A program made the translations under genes and the position numbers. From Calamus simplicifolius (Eukaryota; Streptophyta; Magnoliopsida; Arecales; Arecaceae), in assembly GCA_900491605.1 (NCBI GenBank), contig UESW01004770.1, forward strand, positions 511,440 to 575,439: a stretch of 64,000 bases of DNA. The letters run 5' to 3'. Under the pieces are notes generated by a model. It was given only the letters and a program-made list of their open reading frames with translations. It was not told where the DNA came from and made no database searches. Within the stretch, counting starts at the first letter, position 1; each line of letters opens with the position of its first letter. Positions 11,500 through 22,744 of this stretch are shown piece by piece.

Positions 11500-11975
11500 A
11501 GGAAAAAGACTACGTTTTTTTTTGTAAAAATGTAGTCTTATATTTTCACAAATTAAAAGACTACATCTTTTATTTAAAACGTAGTCTTAAATTATCTAAA
11601 ATATAAAAAGACTATGTTTTTAAATAAGACGTAGTCTTATATATAAAAAGATTATGTTTTTAATTAAGACGTAGTCTTATATTATATGATAATATAAGAA
11701 GACTACGTTTTTAAATAAGACGTAGTCTTATATTATCTGATAATAAATTTTAGACTACATTTTTAATTAAGACGTAGTCTTATATTATCAGATAATATAA
11801 AATTATTTTTTAATATCTTATAATATAAAAGATTATATTTTTAATTAAGACGTAGTCTTATATTATCTGATAATATAAAAAGACTACGTTTTCAATATTT
11901 TATAATATAAAAGATTACATTTTTAATTAAGACATAGTCTAATATATTTTTAATTAAGATGTAGTCTAATATAAT
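11500..11975. repeat. palindromic subterminal repeat array of CACTA
   Basis: Repeated pairs of GACTACGTTTTT and AAGACGTAGTCTTA, separated by ATATTATCTGATAATAT-like palindromes. About six to seven diverged units occur in 0.5 kb. Such subterminal arrays are where CACTA transposase binds. Confidence 0.75.
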
Positions 11976-12245
11976 TTCCATCCTCCTAATTCACTTCGCC
12001 CCTTTTCCTAAACGAAACCCTCGCGATACTCAAAATCAAATTTCTTTCTTCCATCCGCAATTTTGTTCTAGGGTTTCGTTTGTGGAGACTCCACCGCCCA
12101 CCATGCGAGATTAAGGTTGAGGAGACTCCACCATCATCGATTAGGATTTTGTTTATAAGGACTCCATCATCACCAGGCAAGATTAGGGTTTTGTTCTTCA
12201 CCAGGCTGAGATTCAAATGTAGGTAAATTTTTTTTTAATCTAACG

Positions 12246-12870
12246 ATGAGAGAGAGGGCAAGAGGAGTAACGTGTGGGGTTTGGCTCAGGCCCGGCGGCA
12301 TGTCCACCGGGCCTGAGCCATGGCCGACAGCCCCACCGGACATGGAGCGACGTCCGGTGGAGGACACTAGAACTGAGCGGCGAAGGCAAGCGAAGAGCGG
12401 AGGAGAGGGCCACGACCCTCTCCTGTGCAGGAGCCAAACCGGCTCCCTCGTTGGTTCAGGGCAGGCAGCGTGCTCGCCGCCTCGCCGGGCCTGAGGGTTG
12501 ATCGGAGACCCCGACCGGTGCCGGAAGAGTGTCCGGTGAGGGTTTGGCCGGCCGGTGATGGCCGACCGTGCCACCGGCTCAGTGAGGAGCCACGTAAGGA
12601 AAATGAGAGGAAAGAGAGAGAGAGAGAGAAGAGGGAGAGAGCGGGGGAGGCCCACGTCGACGACTGGCCCTGGATCGGTCACCGATGGCCGGTCTGCCCA
12701 GCAATTGCCGGCGGTGGCCCTGGCCGCCGGCATGGCTCTCCCCTGTTTCGGGTGAAGCAGGAGAGAGGGAAATAGGGGAGCTCTGTTTGGGCTTTTTGGG
12801 CCTGGTTAGGCCGGTTTGTGAGCCTAGTTGGGCCGAGTTTTTGAGCCCTGTAATGGGCCATGGTCAGAAA
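12246..12870. other. GC-rich segment with a strong hairpin inside CACTA
   Basis: A sharp switch to GC-rich sequence between AT-rich flanks. TGGCTCAGGCCCGG at 12282-12295 and its exact inverse at 12307-12320 form a 14-bp stem with an 11-base loop. Overlapping frames on both strands (for example 12170-12733 minus) are open mainly because the sequence is GC-rich. None shows a domain I recognise. It may be captured host DNA or the transposon's own leader. Confidence 0.45.
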
Positions 12871-13035
12871 AAGGAATATAGAGCCCGGATTAGAGTTGAT
12901 CCTAGTTTCTGGGGGTATTTTTATTCAGGAAGATATTCAAGCCCAAAGTTGGGCACATGAATAGATTTGGATAGCAATTAGGGAATACTTTATCATTTTA
13001 ATTTTAGAGATTTGATGGTGGAAATTGATGTTGTA

Positions 13036-13870
13036 GGTACCCAGAGGGAAATAATATTGACATCTTCTTGCAACCATTGATTAATGATTTAAAAATGCTA
13101 TGGGATGTCGGTGTTGAAATTTATGATGCATATTTGAGGATTGTTGAATAGGAACATGAGATCCATAATAACTAGACTAAGTTTGTTCTTCAATGCACTT
13201 TGCAACAAAGTTGTGAATACTTGCAATCTCATTTTGCTACAAGAACTTGTAAAGACTTTATGTCTGATGGAAAAGAATTATCCTCCTTCATTTTTTGACA
13301 TAATGGTTCATTTAACAGTACACCTTGTACGCGAAGTCTAGTTATGCAAACCAGTCTATTTAAGATGGATGTATCCTTTTGAAAGATTCATGAAGATCTT
13401 AAAAGGATATGTACGCAATCGCAATAGGCCAGAAGGTTGCATTGCAGAATATTATATTGCTGAAGAAGCTGTAGAATATTGTTCGAAGTACTTGTCAAAT
13501 ATGAAAGCTGTTGGAATCCCATCAATGAGAAATGAGTGTGATGGTCAACACAGTATTGAAAAACCACTTTCTGGTTCTCATGTATTTACAGTCGATGTGA
13601 AAGAATTAGAGCAAGCACATCTTTATGAGTTGGAAAATACAATAAAAGTTGCAGCCTATGTAGAGTAAGTCAGACCCATCACATGTTATTTGAGTCTCAT
13701 TAATGTTTTTATTTTTAAAATATGTGGTTATAACTAAATAAGTTCTAACATTCAGGCAACACATGGAAGAATTGAAGGCAGCTAATCGAAATAAAACAAG
13801 AAGACAAAAGTGGCTTTAGGATGAGCATAATCGAACATTCATAAATTGGTTGCATGAAAAGGTATATGAC
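13036..13870 (+). pseudogene. CACTA transposase remnant (TNP2 fragment + DUF4218)
   Basis: 13036-13140 reads a piece of the TNP2 transposase family with IDIFLQPLINDLKMLWDVGV. The TNP2 C-terminus is then missing and DUF4218 follows: LSLFFNALCNKV, YPPSFFDIMVHLTVHLVRE, an in-frame stop at 13339-13341, then the LCKPVYLRWMYPFERFMK core, EGCIAEYYIAEEA and, after an intron-like gap at 13667-13755, HMEELKAANRNKT and FINWLHEKV. These domains are characteristic of plant CACTA transposons. The product would cut and reinsert the element; this copy is defective. Confidence 0.8.
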
Positions 13871-14055
13871 TATGTGCTTGGCATCTTCTAGGAGATCATG
13901 ATTTGTTTATACTTAACTATCATTTATGTTGTTGAATCTTAAAAATGAATGTAGGTTGCGTCTGAGATTAAGGAATCCAGTAACGTCATTTCTGATAGAG
14001 GTAGATATCTCATGGACCCCAACCCCAAGTGATAAGATATGATGGATATCTTATA

Positions 14056-14341
14056 NTTAATTTTATCTTTTGATTAAAAATTAATTTTTTTTATTTTTAA
14101 TTAATTTTATTTTTTTAATAATTTATAAAATTAATTAAAAATTTAATTTAATTTAATTTTTTAATTAATTTAATTTTTAGTTAATTTTTTATTTATAAAT
14201 TAATTTTTTATTTATAAATTAATTTTAATTTTTTAATTTAATTTAATTTTCTTATTAATTTAAAAATAGTAATTAATTTTTTTATATTTTTAAATTTTTT
14301 ATATTTTTAATTAGACTTTTTTTATAACTTTTTTTTATTTT
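14056..14341. other. undefined base and AT-only low-complexity tract
   Basis: A single N at 14056 is followed by about 280 bp consisting almost wholly of AATTTAATT and TTTTTATT runs up to the SIRE LTR. No gene is present. The assembly may be unreliable here. Confidence 0.7.
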
Positions 14342-14912
14342 TGTTGGCCTAGATGGCAACCCAAGAGGAGGGGGTGAATTGGGTTCTTGAAAAATTTAAC
14401 ACTTTAAAACTATGTGCTTTGATATGAAAGTGCTTGAGTGCAGTGTATAGATAAATGCTAAGCACAAATAAATGAGATAGAGAGAGACAAAGCATGGCAA
14501 ACACAAGGATTTTATAGTGGTTCGGTGTATCAAACACCTACGTCCACTCCCAAGCAGCACTTGGGTCCACACTATAATCCACTTGATTACGGTCGAGTTA
14601 TTTTACAAGCTCACAACTTAAACTTGTTATTTTTCCGGGGTCACAACGAACCCAGCTGGTTTTTCTGGGCTCACCAACACGAAACCCAATGTAAACTGTA
14701 CTTAGCTTATCCTGAGGTTAACAACCTCAACTAATTCAATCCCCTGATTGAATTAGACAAACAACAAATTAATTAAGAGTTTACAACAATAACAACTCCT
14801 TATTTTTTTTGGTACATCCGGACGATCATACAACTCGTGTACGAGTCAGTCCTTGAGTATCAGAATATAATATTTGCTGAAGAATAAAAGGACAGTGATC
14901 TCCCTGCCTCCT

Positions 14913-15431
14913 CTAAAAACCAGAGTGGTGAGCAACAGATGAAGCCACCCAATCGGCCGCCAAATTAGCTTCCCGATAAGAATGGCGAATTTGAACACCT
15001 TGGGCCTCGCTCAGCATATTCCATATATCATCTAAAAGCGGTATAGCAGGAGCACGAGAGCCATGTTCCCTCCGCAGCCACCGAATTACAATCATAGAGT
15101 CACCCTCAATAATGAGGTTTTGAGCATGAAGAGATCGAACAGCACAGGAAATGCCATCCCAGGCAGCATAGAGCTCAGTCATTGGGACAGAGGAGTCCAG
15201 ACTACCAAACCCTCCAGTCGCCAATAGATCACCCTCCGGCCCGCGGATGACAAAAGCAGATCCCGCTAATCTGCCACGAACACTACCATCAAAATTGATT
15301 TTGACAAACTCTAGAGGAGGGGGTTCCCAAGATATAAAAACCATATGCCAGTTCGCTGCTGAAGCAGCAGGGGAACCCCAGAGGCCAGAGGAGTCAAGAC
15401 CACCTAAATGGAAGTCACGGGCACAATCCAA
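14913..15431 (-). pseudogene. LINE-C RNase H domain
   Basis: 172 codons. An RVT_3-type RNase H is visible: VKINFDGSVRGRLAGSAFV (first catalytic D), TELYAAWDGI (E), IIEGDSMIVIRWL (D) and REANLAADWVA (last D), the four acidic positions of the fold. Plant L1 LINEs carry such a domain at the end of ORF2. It is open over its whole length, but the polyprotein in front of it is broken. Confidence 0.85.
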
Positions 15432-15590
15432 CGCCAGGGATCTAATTTTCCATATAATCCTTTGTAATGATATACCCCTATCTGAAAAAATAGTCTGGTT
15501 CCTAGATAACCATATCTGATATGCCGTAGAAGCCCAAAGATCACACTTGTACTGGGAAGCCTTCCGGAGGTCAACTAAGAAGAGGGAACA

Positions 15591-15998
15591 CTAAGAAGTC
15601 GTTTGATCCAATCTACAATGATAGCCCATTGACTGCCAGATCCGACCCACTCTAGGACAAGAAAAGATGGCATGCGCAGTAGATGCATCCTCTAAACCAC
15701 ATAGCGGACATATAGACTGGATAGGCAGGCCCCTCCTCACAAGCATAGCACAAGTTGGGAGACATTCCCACAAAAGCTTCAAAATGAAGAGCTGAACCCT
15801 GGGTAGGATTGGAAGCTTCCAGATCCACACTGCATCCACCTGCCCCTGAGGCTGAGGGCTGAACATCTTCACAAGATCCTTCGCAGGGGCCCTAGGAAGA
15901 CAGGATCTACGCCACAACCTACAATCCGAAGTAATACCCGAGGTAATCGGAATAGCCAGAATCCGACGAGCAAGCTCCTCTCCGAAAAAACGGGACAC
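15591..15998 (-). pseudogene. LINE-C zf-RVT zinc-binding domain
   Basis: 135 codons with the pattern seen between RT and RNase H in plant LINEs: LPILPRVQLFILKLLWECLP, then CPLCGLEDASTAHAIFSCP, a CX2C...HX4C-like site. A stop at its end and frame changes separate it from RNase H. Confidence 0.75.
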
Positions 15999-16157
15999 CT
16001 AGGGGCCATGCCAAGAGGAAGGATCAGAAGAGATCAACTCCTTCACTCTCATACTAGTAGGGACATCAATACTAACGAAGGAGGAACATCGAGATAGAGG
16101 AATGTTAGAGATCCATGTATCCTGAATAACCTCAATGGAAGAGCCATCACCAATCAT

Positions 16158-17785
16158 CTACGTAGTATTTTCCATAATGGATCTACCATGACGACAAACC
16201 TCCTTCCAGAAGGGAGAATGCCAAGGAGAAGACTGCATATGCGAGGAGGAAGTCCAATCACCATATTTCGCTCTCATAAAAGAGCTCCATAGGCTCTGCG
16301 GCTCCAGAATGAACCGCGAGGCATGCTTGGCCAACAGGGCCTCCCTTCTGACAGTCAAAGACTGAATCCCCATACCACCCTCCTGGATCGGCATACAAAT
16401 CCTCTCCCAAGACATAAGGTGAATACCATACCCATCCTGCATAGAGGCCCAAAGGAAATCCCTAAAGCATCTCTCAATTCTCATGAGACAGGTGATCGGG
16501 ATGGCAGCATTGGAAAGAAGATACATAGGAAGTGAAGAAAGAACTGCTCGAATAATAGTTACCCTTACCATCATAGATAAATCCGTAACCTGCCACCCCT
16601 CAATTCACTGACAGACCCTCAACTCAAGATCAGCATAGTCAGCATAGCGGGGATATCTGCCTATCATAGGAACCCCCAAGTACTGAAAGCGGTCAGTCTG
16701 AGATAAAATGCCCAGCCTATGAACAATAGCTTCCCTGGTTGCTCTAGCATTCTTCGGACTGAAGCAGATAGAAGACTTAGATGCATTGACCTTCTGACCC
16801 GAGGCCTGACAATAGCGCTGGATGATGTCAGTAAAGGAAGAAGCATTGGCTGAAGTAGCTCTCCCCAATAAAATATAATCATCAGCAAAGAATAGATGAG
16901 AGATCTCAGGACCTGTAGGATAGGTCGTAAAAGGTACAATAGTACGATCAATCTGAGCCTAGTAGAGGGCACGAGAAGATCATCCGCGCCAAAATAAACA
17001 GCAAAGGGGATAAAGGGCTTCCCTGATGCAGATCTACTGAAGAGTGAAAAAATTCAGTCAGACTACCATTAATAATCAACGAGAAAGAAGACCTCTGAAT
17101 GCAAGCCATAATCCAATCAATAAACTAATCATCAAAACCAAACTCCTACAAGGAGTGGTAGAGGAAAGTCCAACTAAGTCTGTCATAGGCCCTCTCCATA
17201 TCCAGCTTAACAGCCATAAGGGACTGCCTGGCCGGAGCTCTCTGAAGATCATACATAAACTCTTGAGCAATGAGGACATTGTTCGTAATACTGCGCCCTC
17301 TGATAAACGCCCCCTACTCCACTGCTATAATCCGAGGCATCACCAAGCGTAGGCGATCAGCAAGCAGACGAGCACAAACCTTATATAAAGTTATGCAGAG
17401 ACTGATAGGCCTAAAATGCTGGGAGAGAAGCATCATTACGTTTGGGCACCAAGGTAATAAGAGTACGATTCCATTCCACTGGGATGGCCTTGGCTAGAAA
17501 TACTTGAAGGATAGCCTAATTCACCTCCTACCCAACAATGTCCTAATTATGACGATAGAAGAAAGCCGGAAAGCCATCCGGACCCGGGGCCTTATCCTGC
17601 CCGAGCTCCCACAGAGCCAGACGAATCTCATCAGCAGTGATAGGTCTAGTAAGCATTTCATTCTCCAGGGAAGAAACCTTCCTGGAAGCAGGGACCTGGG
17701 TGACCGGAGAGCCAAGGCCAGAGGACTCCGACCATCTGGCCTGAAAGAAATGTAAGAGCTGATCCCGAATAGAAGGGAAGTCCTC
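16158..17785 (-). pseudogene. LINE-C reverse transcriptase remnant
   Basis: Pieces of a LINE RT in shifting frames: DEIRLALWELGQDKAPGPDG-like sequence near 17560-17640 (minus), an SFSLIINGS region near 17060-17090, the YILLGRA part after the active site near 16860, and FRDLIDFLWASMQDGYG-like thumb sequence near 16440. Several stops and shifts make it non-functional. Confidence 0.75.
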
Positions 17786-18420
17786 ATGAGTAGGTGAAAA
17801 ATAGCCGTTGGAGTTGTCATTGGATGTACCTTACCAAAAGAAATATATTCGTTAGGGATTAGGTAAGAAAAATATATCCGTTAAAAACTTGAAATTTCAT
17901 TTCTGACGTGGAGGTGTTGGCTCCAGGTCTTCAGGTGTCGGCTCCAAATCGGGATCCTAAAAATAGTAATAAATGGTCCGTCAAGGTGTAGGCTCCAAGA
18001 TTTTGAAGTGTCGGCTTGGCAAGATCTGGAGTCGGCTCCAACTTTCTGAAGGTGTCGGCTCCGTCAGTGTCCGAAAATATCACTCTCTATAACTAGTCTG
18101 GAATCGGCTCTACACTCTGCAGGTGTCGACTCCAAATTATCATGTGTCAGCTCCAGAAATTTAGGTGTTGGCTCTGAAGCGTGCCGAAAATCAACACTGT
18201 TTTGATACTCTCTGGAGTCGGCTCCAAGGATTTAGGGTGTCGGCTCCAAGTTCTGAACTTACATAAATTCCATTTAAATTCAACTTGAAACTGATTTTCT
18301 AAGTAACATATTGATGAATAACCAATCTTAATTCCTGAAACACTTATCAAATTTATTAGAAACATAAGAAATATACTCATGGCTTTTGTTAATCATTAAA
18401 ATCAATAATTGGGTCAACAA

Positions 18421-18434
18421 TCTTCCCTTTTTGA
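18421..18434 (-). promoter_or_regulatory. polypurine tract of SIRE-1
   Basis: Minus strand AAAAAGGGAAGAT stands immediately before TGTTGACCC, the start of the 3' LTR. It is the primer for plus-strand synthesis. Confidence 0.8.
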
Positions 18435-19048
18435 TGATGACAAAAACATTGAGTATATGCATGATTAATTAGTAAAAGTTTCAAAACAGAGAAGAGTTCT
18501 CATAGTTAAGCTCCCCCTGAATGAGGTAGCTCCCCCTATGATACTTAAATTAACATCTTTTCATTTTATCATTAAAATTCATACAATTAAGCTACAATCA
18601 AGCTCATTCAATGCTTGATACCAATTCATTCAATGAAATTCATTCAATGTAATTATATCTTCTCTCCCTTTTATGCATATACAACTATCATTTACTTCTC
18701 CCCTTTTTTGTAATCAACAAAAAGGTTAAGAAATTAAAATCAATGCATTAAACATTAAGTGAATCAAAATTCAATTCAAGTCACTCAATATCAAGATTCA
18801 AAGATAGTAAATATTCATTAAAAGTATCAAAACATTACATGATAATTGAACTACAACAAAATGTTACTTTAATTAAAACATCAAAACATCAAAACATCAA
18901 CTTCTAATTACATCAAAATATCAAAACTAAGTATCAACTTCTAATTACATCGAAAGCAAACTAAAATTCTAAAGACCAAATCTAAGAAGTCTTTGCAATT
19001 CTTCTAAAATCTTTCTCATTCCTTCCTTTTGAACATTCATGAAGTCTT
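18435..19048. other. SIRE-1 3' untranslated region
   Basis: About 600 bp of AT-rich sequence rich in TCAAAACATCA and CATTCAATG runs between the extra ORF and the PPT. It contains one GATACCA (18604). No gene is seen. Confidence 0.55.
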
Positions 19049-20500
19049 TTAGTCTGTCATCAATGAAAGCAGATGCAGTAACAATTTTGTCTTGAAGCTC
19101 CGCATTGCATTTGAATAAATATATGAGTCTCCTCCTATATCTTTGATCTTTTCAAAAATAAGCTTTAAGTCCAACTTCAAAGCCTCTGAAGAAGTTTCAA
19201 TAGATGAATCAAATCTTGTAACCTTGTCTTCTATAGAGTAGAGGATCTCCTTTATATTCAAAAAATTAGCTTTAAGCTCAGCTTTTATCCTATCTTCATG
19301 GCTAGCCAAAAGATTTTTAAGCTGCTCTAACTGAACATCAAAAAAACTAGAAGAACTGTAAGAAGAGGGTGCAGAATCAGGTACAACTGTAGGTGCAGGT
19401 GCTGGAGTCGCCGGGGGTGCCTCCGGGGGTACTGAACAACTCGGTGCAGATGAGTGATGCCTATCTGATGGTCCTACCTCGGAAGGTCCATGGACCACAG
19501 AGTCAACTTCAGTAGCTCTCAACTTATCCTGTCCTTTCGTTAACCAAATACCATTTACTTTCTTAAAACCCATCCGGTGCAAAGTAGCAGAACTGTAATA
19601 GTCAGTGTGCCAAAGTCTCTTCAGGGGCTCATTTTCTAGAATGCTAACTCCTTGGCTTCAAAATACTCTTGTCAAAACCATGCCATAAGAAAGTGTAGCT
19701 CTCTTCCTGCTGCCCGCCTCTGCCACATATCCAATAATTATTCCTGGTAGATTAAGAGGCTGCCCCGTGATCACACTGTCCATAACTACAATGTCTCGCT
19801 CTGAGACATACTCAAAACGTCCAGTTTTAGGAAATAAGATCTGGCTATAAATGTTATGAAGCAATCTAAGCTCTAGGGGTAGCTGATTAGCACTCACTTC
19901 CTCAAAAACAATCATCTCTCTGCCAAGTAATTTAGAAAGTGCTACACCTCTCTCACTGTGTGCACTCGCTATCAAACCAATAGCAGGGATTTCCAATAAA
20001 TTTCCTAAAATTTTGGCTGTCAAATGAATTCTAGTATCTCTTACTAAGCTAACAAGCCCACCATCTCCTCTAGACAAATTGTTATAAAATTCCTTTACTA
20101 GACTAGGGTAGGTTGGGATATCCAATAAGCAAATACATTCCCAACCCATTTCCTTTAATTGACTTCCTAATGAAAAACCCTCTGAGTCAAAACGTCGAAA
20201 TCTACTTTCCTACCAGTTGTAATGATCTTTCCTGCTAATAAATCAGCTTGAGGGGATAAAGTAGAGGGATTCACACTTGGGTTGAGGAAGAGGAGGTTGA
20301 GGACGAATTGGGCAACGGTTGGCGAGCCGGACGCCTCGCAGTCCTTCTCCCGGTTGTAATGGGCGCTCCAAAGGATGATCCACGACACTTTGGTGCCATT
20401 GGAAACAAGGGGATGGTAGATTTGAAGGATTCGGAGGTTTGAGTGAAGTGGGGAAGGATTTGGAGATGATTTGAGGATTTTAGAAAACGAGATGTGTCGA
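19049..20500 (-). pseudogene. extra ORF (ORF3) downstream of SIRE-1 pol, plant-transposon-protein-like
   Basis: Three open pieces on the minus strand (20691-20167, 20149-19658, 19582-19049) appear to be one decayed protein. A low-complexity N-terminus is followed by KVDFDVLTQRVFH and KEMGWECICLLDIPTYPSLVKEF (start diagnostic), then VRDTRIHLTAKILGNLLEIP, which resemble the domain called putative plant transposon protein. A proline/serine-rich linker and a coiled coil (about residues 75-160 of the last piece) follow. It sits where SIRE elements carry an env-like ORF, but no membrane segment or signal peptide is evident. The function is unknown. The domain identity is from memory of the motif, not from a search. 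Confidence 0.6.
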
Positions 20501-20700
20501 CTCTGCCCTAAAATAGTCAAATTGGGTCCACCAGGTGTCGACTCCCACAAAGCGAGGTGTCGACTCCAACTCGCTAAAACAGTCATCGCTCGAAATGGAG
20601 TCGGCTCCACAAAGCAGGTGTCGGCTCCCAGAAATATAGATAGAGCAACACAAACATGTGTCAACTCCACCAACTGTGGTGTCAACTCCAAGAAAGTTTC
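20480..20700. repeat. TCGGCTCC/TCGACTCC repeats upstream of ORF3
   Basis: About seven copies of GGTGTCGACTCC or GGAGTCGGCTCC-like words within 220 bp. The same word fills part of this element's LTRs. Confidence 0.7.
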
Positions 20701-20867
20701 AGTGAAAAATTGAAAGTTTCAAATGATCCGAAACTTGTCAAAAAGGTTATCAAAATTTGAATAGATCAAGGGATTCATGTTTCTAGATAAGTTTTCCTTA
20801 GAATCATGAGAAAATTTTTAAGAAAAGTGATTGAAATCTAGATAATTGATCCTTGGAAGTTTAGACT

Positions 20868-22611
20868 ATTCTAAAGGATTATAAATTCCTAATTCACCTC
20901 TAAGATAGCAAAATCTTTCTTCACTAAGGGGTTTTGTAAATATGTCAGCTAATTGTTCATCAGTACAAACATAATCAAGACAAATGTCACCATTAGTTAC
21001 ATGTTCTCTAATAAAATGATATCTAATTTCAATATGTTTAGTTCTTGAATGTTGTATAGGATTTTAGTTAAATTAATTGCACTAGTATTATCACATCTAA
21101 TAGGAGTTTTATCGAGTGTTATGCCATAATCTTCAAGTTGTCGCTTAATCCAAAGGATTTGAGCATAGCAACTTTCAGCTGCAACATATTCTGCTTCAGC
21201 AGTAGATAATGCAACCGAATTTTTCTTTTTGCTAAACCATGAGATTAAGTTACTTCCTAAAAATTGACATGCACCACTTGTACTTTTTTATCTAGTTTAC
21301 ATTTAGCATAGTCAGAATCAGAATATGCAATTAAATTCAGTGTTGAGTCTCTAGAATGCCACAATCCTACATTTTTAGTTCCACTTAGATATCTTAGTAT
21401 TCTTTTTACAACAATTAAATGAGATTCTTTAGGTTCGGATTGATATCAGCACATAAGCAAACAACAAACATGATATCAGGTATACTTGCAGTTAAGTAAA
21501 GTAGAGATCTGATTATATCTCTATAATGCTTTTGATCAACAGGCTTACCATCTTCATCTTTATCTAATTTGCATGAAAGACTCATTGGTGTTTCGAGAGA
21601 TTTGATTGATTCCATTCCAAACTTTTTAAGAATTTCCTTTGTGTACTTTGTTTGGTTGATGAAAATTCCCTCTCTTTCTTGTTTGATTTGTAGTCCTAGA
21701 AAGAAGTTGAGTTCTCCCATCATGCTCATCTCGAATTCACCCTGCATTAACTTAGCAAATTCTTAACACAAAAGATTGTTAGTGGCACCAAATACAATAT
21801 CATCTACATAGATTTGTACTACCAATAAATCTTTATCTTTTCTTTTCAAAAATAAGATTTTATCAATATTTCCTCTAGAAAAATCATTTCCAATTAGAAA
21901 TTTGCTTACTTTAAACCATAAAGTGCTTTGTGTATTTTAAAAACGTAATTTAGAAATTCATGATCTTCAAAACCTAGGGGTTGTTCTACATAAACTTTCT
22001 TATTTATAAAATCATAAAAATGCACTTTTAACATCCATTTGAAATAAATTGATATTCATATGATATGCAAATGCAAGTAATAGTCTAATTGCTTCTAATC
22101 TAGATACAGGTGCAAAGGTTTCATCAAAATCAATTCCTTCTTCTTGATTATATTCTTTTGCAACTAATCTAGCTTTATTTCTAATTACTATGCCATTTTC
22201 ATCTAATTTATTTCTAAATACCCATTTAGATCCTATAACTGAGTGATCTTTAGGTCTATCAACTAAGGACCATACATTATTTTTAGTAAATTGATTTAAT
22301 TCTTCTTGTATATCTAATATCCAATTACTATCGTTTTTAGCTTCTTCAATAGTTTTAGGTTCAATTTGAGATACAAATGCAAGATGATTATTGATATTTC
22401 TCATAAATGATCTAGTTCTTATACCTTGAGATGGATCATCTATAATCAATTCCTTTGGATGTCCATAGACATATCTCCAATCTCTAGGAAGACCTACCTC
22501 ATCATGATTAGTATCAATAACATCAACTCTAGGTGAATCATCATCCTTAGCTTCTTGTTCATGATTCGAAGATACATCTATATTTAATTTTTTAATATTT
22601 CTCTCTAACAA
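20868..22611 (-). pseudogene. SIRE-1 reverse transcriptase / RNase H
   Basis: RVT_2 begins near 22360 with NQFTKNNVWSLVDRPKD-like sequence, followed by GSKWVFRNKLDENG, ARLVAKEYNQEEGIDFDETF and FQMDVKSAFL. The next part, with the catalytic YVDD region (about 21790-21830), is in another frame. FEMSMMGELNFFLGLQIKQE follows at 21747-21415. RNase H follows in 21400-20870, ending with a copia-type LTKPLSEERF tail. The gaps between frames are shifts and stops; the enzyme is dead. Confidence 0.85.
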
Positions 22612-22744
22612 ATTTGTATCTTCCTCATCATCAATCTTTTCTGAACTTGATGCAAAGACTCATCAAAAACTACATGAATAGATTCTTCTACAATTAAGTT
22701 CCTCTTGTTAAAAACTCTATAGGCTTTACTAGTTGTTGAATATC

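Larger units (their letters stand above)
11462..14060 (+). mobile_element. CACTA (En/Spm-type) DNA transposon remnant
   Basis: It starts with CACTACTACAAAAAG, the signature terminus of CACTA elements, followed by dense subterminal repeats (about 11500-11975), a GC-rich unit and a decayed TNP2-type transposase. The opposite terminus (…TAGTAGTG) was not found; the element runs into an AT-rich stretch with an undefined base and then a copia LTR, so the right end is missing or displaced. A CAT trinucleotide precedes the left end, the possible 3-bp target duplication. Confidence 0.75.
14803..17785 (-). mobile_element. LINE-C: 5'-truncated L1-type LINE
   Basis: A minus-strand non-LTR element with its poly(A) tail at 14803-14810 (T8 on plus). 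It retains the RT palm region, the zf-RVT domain and the RNase H domain; ORF1, the endonuclease and part of RT are absent, the usual 5' truncation. Its 3' end shares a GACTCG motif and overall layout with LINE-A and LINE-B at 45662-57889, so it is the same family. No target duplication is found; 383 bp of LTR are lost at the insertion point. Confidence 0.85.
14342..18419 (-). repeat. 3' LTR of SIRE-1, interrupted by LINE-C
   Basis: 14342-14802 and 17786-18419 align with the ends of the LTR at 25671-27149. The middle piece, equivalent to 26132-26514, is missing and a LINE stands in its place. The LTR runs from TGTTGGCC to GTCAACA on the plus strand. The right part carries the TCGGCTCC repeat block (17910-18250). 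Confidence 0.88.

Noticed and set aside
12170..12733. 187-codon minus frame and overlapping plus frames in the GC-rich island
   Set aside because: Several frames on both strands are open at once, as expected from GC-rich sequence without stops. No domain is visible.
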